Source: Campylobacterales bacterium
Lineage (GTDB): Bacteria > Campylobacterota > Campylobacteria > Campylobacterales > SZUA-545
Length of the DNA stretch: 5,415 nt
Direction: 5' to 3'
Assembly: GCA_025800305.1 (NCBI GenBank)
Contig: JAOXRY010000333.1
Location: 1-5,415 of the forward strand
Position 1 is the first letter of the stretch, and every line of letters starts with the position of its first letter. Under the pieces are notes generated by a model. It ran no database searches. It saw only the letters and a list, made by a program, of their open reading frames with translations, and was not told where the DNA came from. This document shows positions 4,489 through 5,415 of the stretch, in pieces. The position numbers and the translations under genes are program-made.

Positions 4489-5415
4489 TATGCGACCCTA
4501 TTTCTTTTTTCATTTTTTAGAAAGCTTTGGATGTTCTTATAGATCTCATCTACAAGTCTCTCTCTTGCTTCTATACTTGCCCATGCAATGTGTGGAGTAA
4601 TAACACTGTTATCAAGATCTAATAGTTCATAAGAAGGAGGAGGTTCTTTTTCCAAAACATCAGTTCCAAAATAAGAGTCCTTTCTTGTCTTTAGAAACTC
4701 TGTTAGATCTTTTTCGTTAATTATTCCTCCACGACCAAGATTAATAACTATAGCTTTTTCTTTTAATAGTTGCAAGTTGTTTTTGTTTAAAAGATCTTTT
4801 GTTTGAAGATTTAGTGGAGAGTGGATGGAGACAATGTCAGACTTTTTTAATAGAGTTTCTAAGTCTACTTGCTTAAAATCTTCACAAGAGTTTTTTCCAC
4901 TTGTTGAGTAATAAGATACATCACATCCAAAAGCTTCTGCAATTGTTGCAACTTTTTTGCCAATTGAGCCAAGACCAATCACACCCCATTTTTTCCCACT
5001 TAATTCACTATATGGTTTAGAGATGTTTGTAAAGATTGGGCTTTTGTCCCACTGTTTGCTTCCAAATTCTGTATAGAATTCCATCTCTCTTGCTATGTGA
5101 AAATAAAGAGCAAATGTGTGTTCAACAACACTGTCTGTAGAGTATCCAGCAACATTTGTTACTCCAATACTTAGATCTTTTGCTGCTGGTAAATCGATAT
5201 TATTTACACCAGTTGCAGCAACGCAGATTAGTTTTAGATTCTTACACTGTGATAAAATCTCTTTTGTCAATAAAACTTTATTTGTGATAACAATATCTAC
5301 ATCTTTTACTCTCTCAAGAGTCTCCTCTTTTGAAGTAGTATCATAAAAAATCACTTCTCCTAAAGTCTTGACATTATCAAGAGGAACATCAATAGTTGAA
5401 TAATCTAAAACAGCT
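4488..5415 (-). CDS. D-2-hydroxyacid dehydrogenase, NAD(P)-dependent (5' partial)
   Basis: This cytosolic enzyme interconverts a D-2-hydroxyacid and its 2-oxoacid (lactate, glycerate/hydroxypyruvate or similar). The frame is open to the right edge. A GTG at 5354 is possible, but 20 more in-frame residues (ending VKTLGEV) form the usual first strand and linker, so the true start lies just beyond the window. Counting from the edge, the Rossmann GLGSIG is at 147-152. The catalytic triad is Arg228 in NLGRGG (codon 4731-4733), Glu257 in EKEPP (4644-4646) and His275 in TPHIAW (4590-4592). VAATGVNNID (65-74) is the substrate-side loop. About 308 residues are visible, close to full length. The second Rossmann strand ends in YYSTSGKN with no Asp or Glu where NAD-preferring members usually have one, so NADP use is possible. 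It is the first visible gene of the operon with the LOG gene and mnmA. The exact substrate is undetermined. Confidence 0.93.
   Translation of the reverse strand, partial: AVLDYSTIDVPLDNVKTLGEVIFYDTTSKEETLERVKDVDIVITNKVLLTKEILSQCKNLKLICVAATGVNNIDLPAAKDLSIGVTNVAGYSTDSVVEHTFALYFHIAREMEFYTEFGSKQWDKSPIFTNISKPYSELSGKKWGVIGLGSIGKKVATIAEAFGCDVSYYSTSGKNSCEDFKQVDLETLLKKSDIVSIHSPLNLQTKDLLNKNNLQLLKEKAIVINLGRGGIINEKDLTEFLKTRKDSYFGTDVLEKEPPPSYELLDLDNSVITPHIAWASIEARERLVDEIYKNIQSFLKNEKRNRVA

Noticed and set aside
4334..4600. Plus-strand open frame opposite the LOG gene and dehydrogenase
   Set aside because: It is antisense to conserved coding sequence, and its composition is a mirror of the real genes.
5116..5346. 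Plus-strand open frame opposite the dehydrogenase
   Set aside because: It is antisense to a clearly conserved enzyme and has no family features.
5352..5354. GTG at 5354 as the start of the dehydrogenase
   Set aside because: Twenty more in-frame codons to the edge encode a fitting first strand and the VKTLGEV linker of this family, so the start lies outside the window.
1..5415. Search for tRNA/rRNA genes, CRISPR arrays, insertion sequences, toxin-antitoxin or defence genes
   Set aside because: No cloverleaf, repeat-spacer pattern, transposase, terminal repeats or recognisable defence protein was seen. The window reads as ordinary chromosomal housekeeping and accessory metabolism.

Overview
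The window is AT-rich bacterial DNA with tightly packed genes. The gene set and sequence style fit a Campylobacterota (epsilonproteobacterial) genome, perhaps an Arcobacter-like lineage. That placement rests on protein style and base composition only, because no rRNA or other phylogenetic marker is present. It looks like ordinary chromosome: there are no insertion sequences, phage genes, tRNAs, CRISPR arrays or pseudogenes, and no gene-free stretch exceeds about 130 bases.

Layout. (1) Bases 1-753 (+) are the 3' part of a Bax-like glucosaminidase-domain protein; its reading frame is open to the left edge. (2) One base after its stop, an HxlR-family regulator (757-bp region, minus strand, true start at 1087) converges on it. 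(3) The regulator is divergent from a KefF/YwrO-like NAD(P)H:quinone oxidoreductase (1218-1739, +). The 130-bp gap between them holds a near-consensus promoter and two tandem dyads of the form GAC-N6-GTC. (4) A perfect 15-bp hairpin at 1744-1778 ends the oxidoreductase unit and also serves the opposing minus-strand genes. (5) On the minus strand come a 93-residue protein of unknown function with a CGGSC tail (1775-2056) and a DedA/VTT membrane protein (2097-2645). (6) Further right, still minus strand, lies a compact operon transcribed right to left: D-2-hydroxyacid dehydrogenase (5' end beyond the right edge), a LOG-family protein, and mnmA (tRNA 2-thiouridylase). Junctions are a 1-base overlap (TAATG) and direct abutment (TAGATG), and a probable terminator follows mnmA.

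How the genes work together. The clearest functional unit is the HxlR/oxidoreductase pair, which has the layout of an electrophile- or quinone-responsive switch: a repressor with an N-terminal Cys-Pro motif beside a flavin reductase, with operator-like dyads over both promoters. The dehydrogenase-LOG-mnmA genes are probably co-transcribed and translationally coupled, but their biochemical link is not evident. I found no convincing new multi-gene system. The points most worth a second look are the tandem dyads, a CxxC+C active site in MnmA, the small CGGSC-tailed protein, the lysine-rich LOG tail, the double Arg-to-Lys change in DedA, and a strong excess of the palindrome AGATCT.
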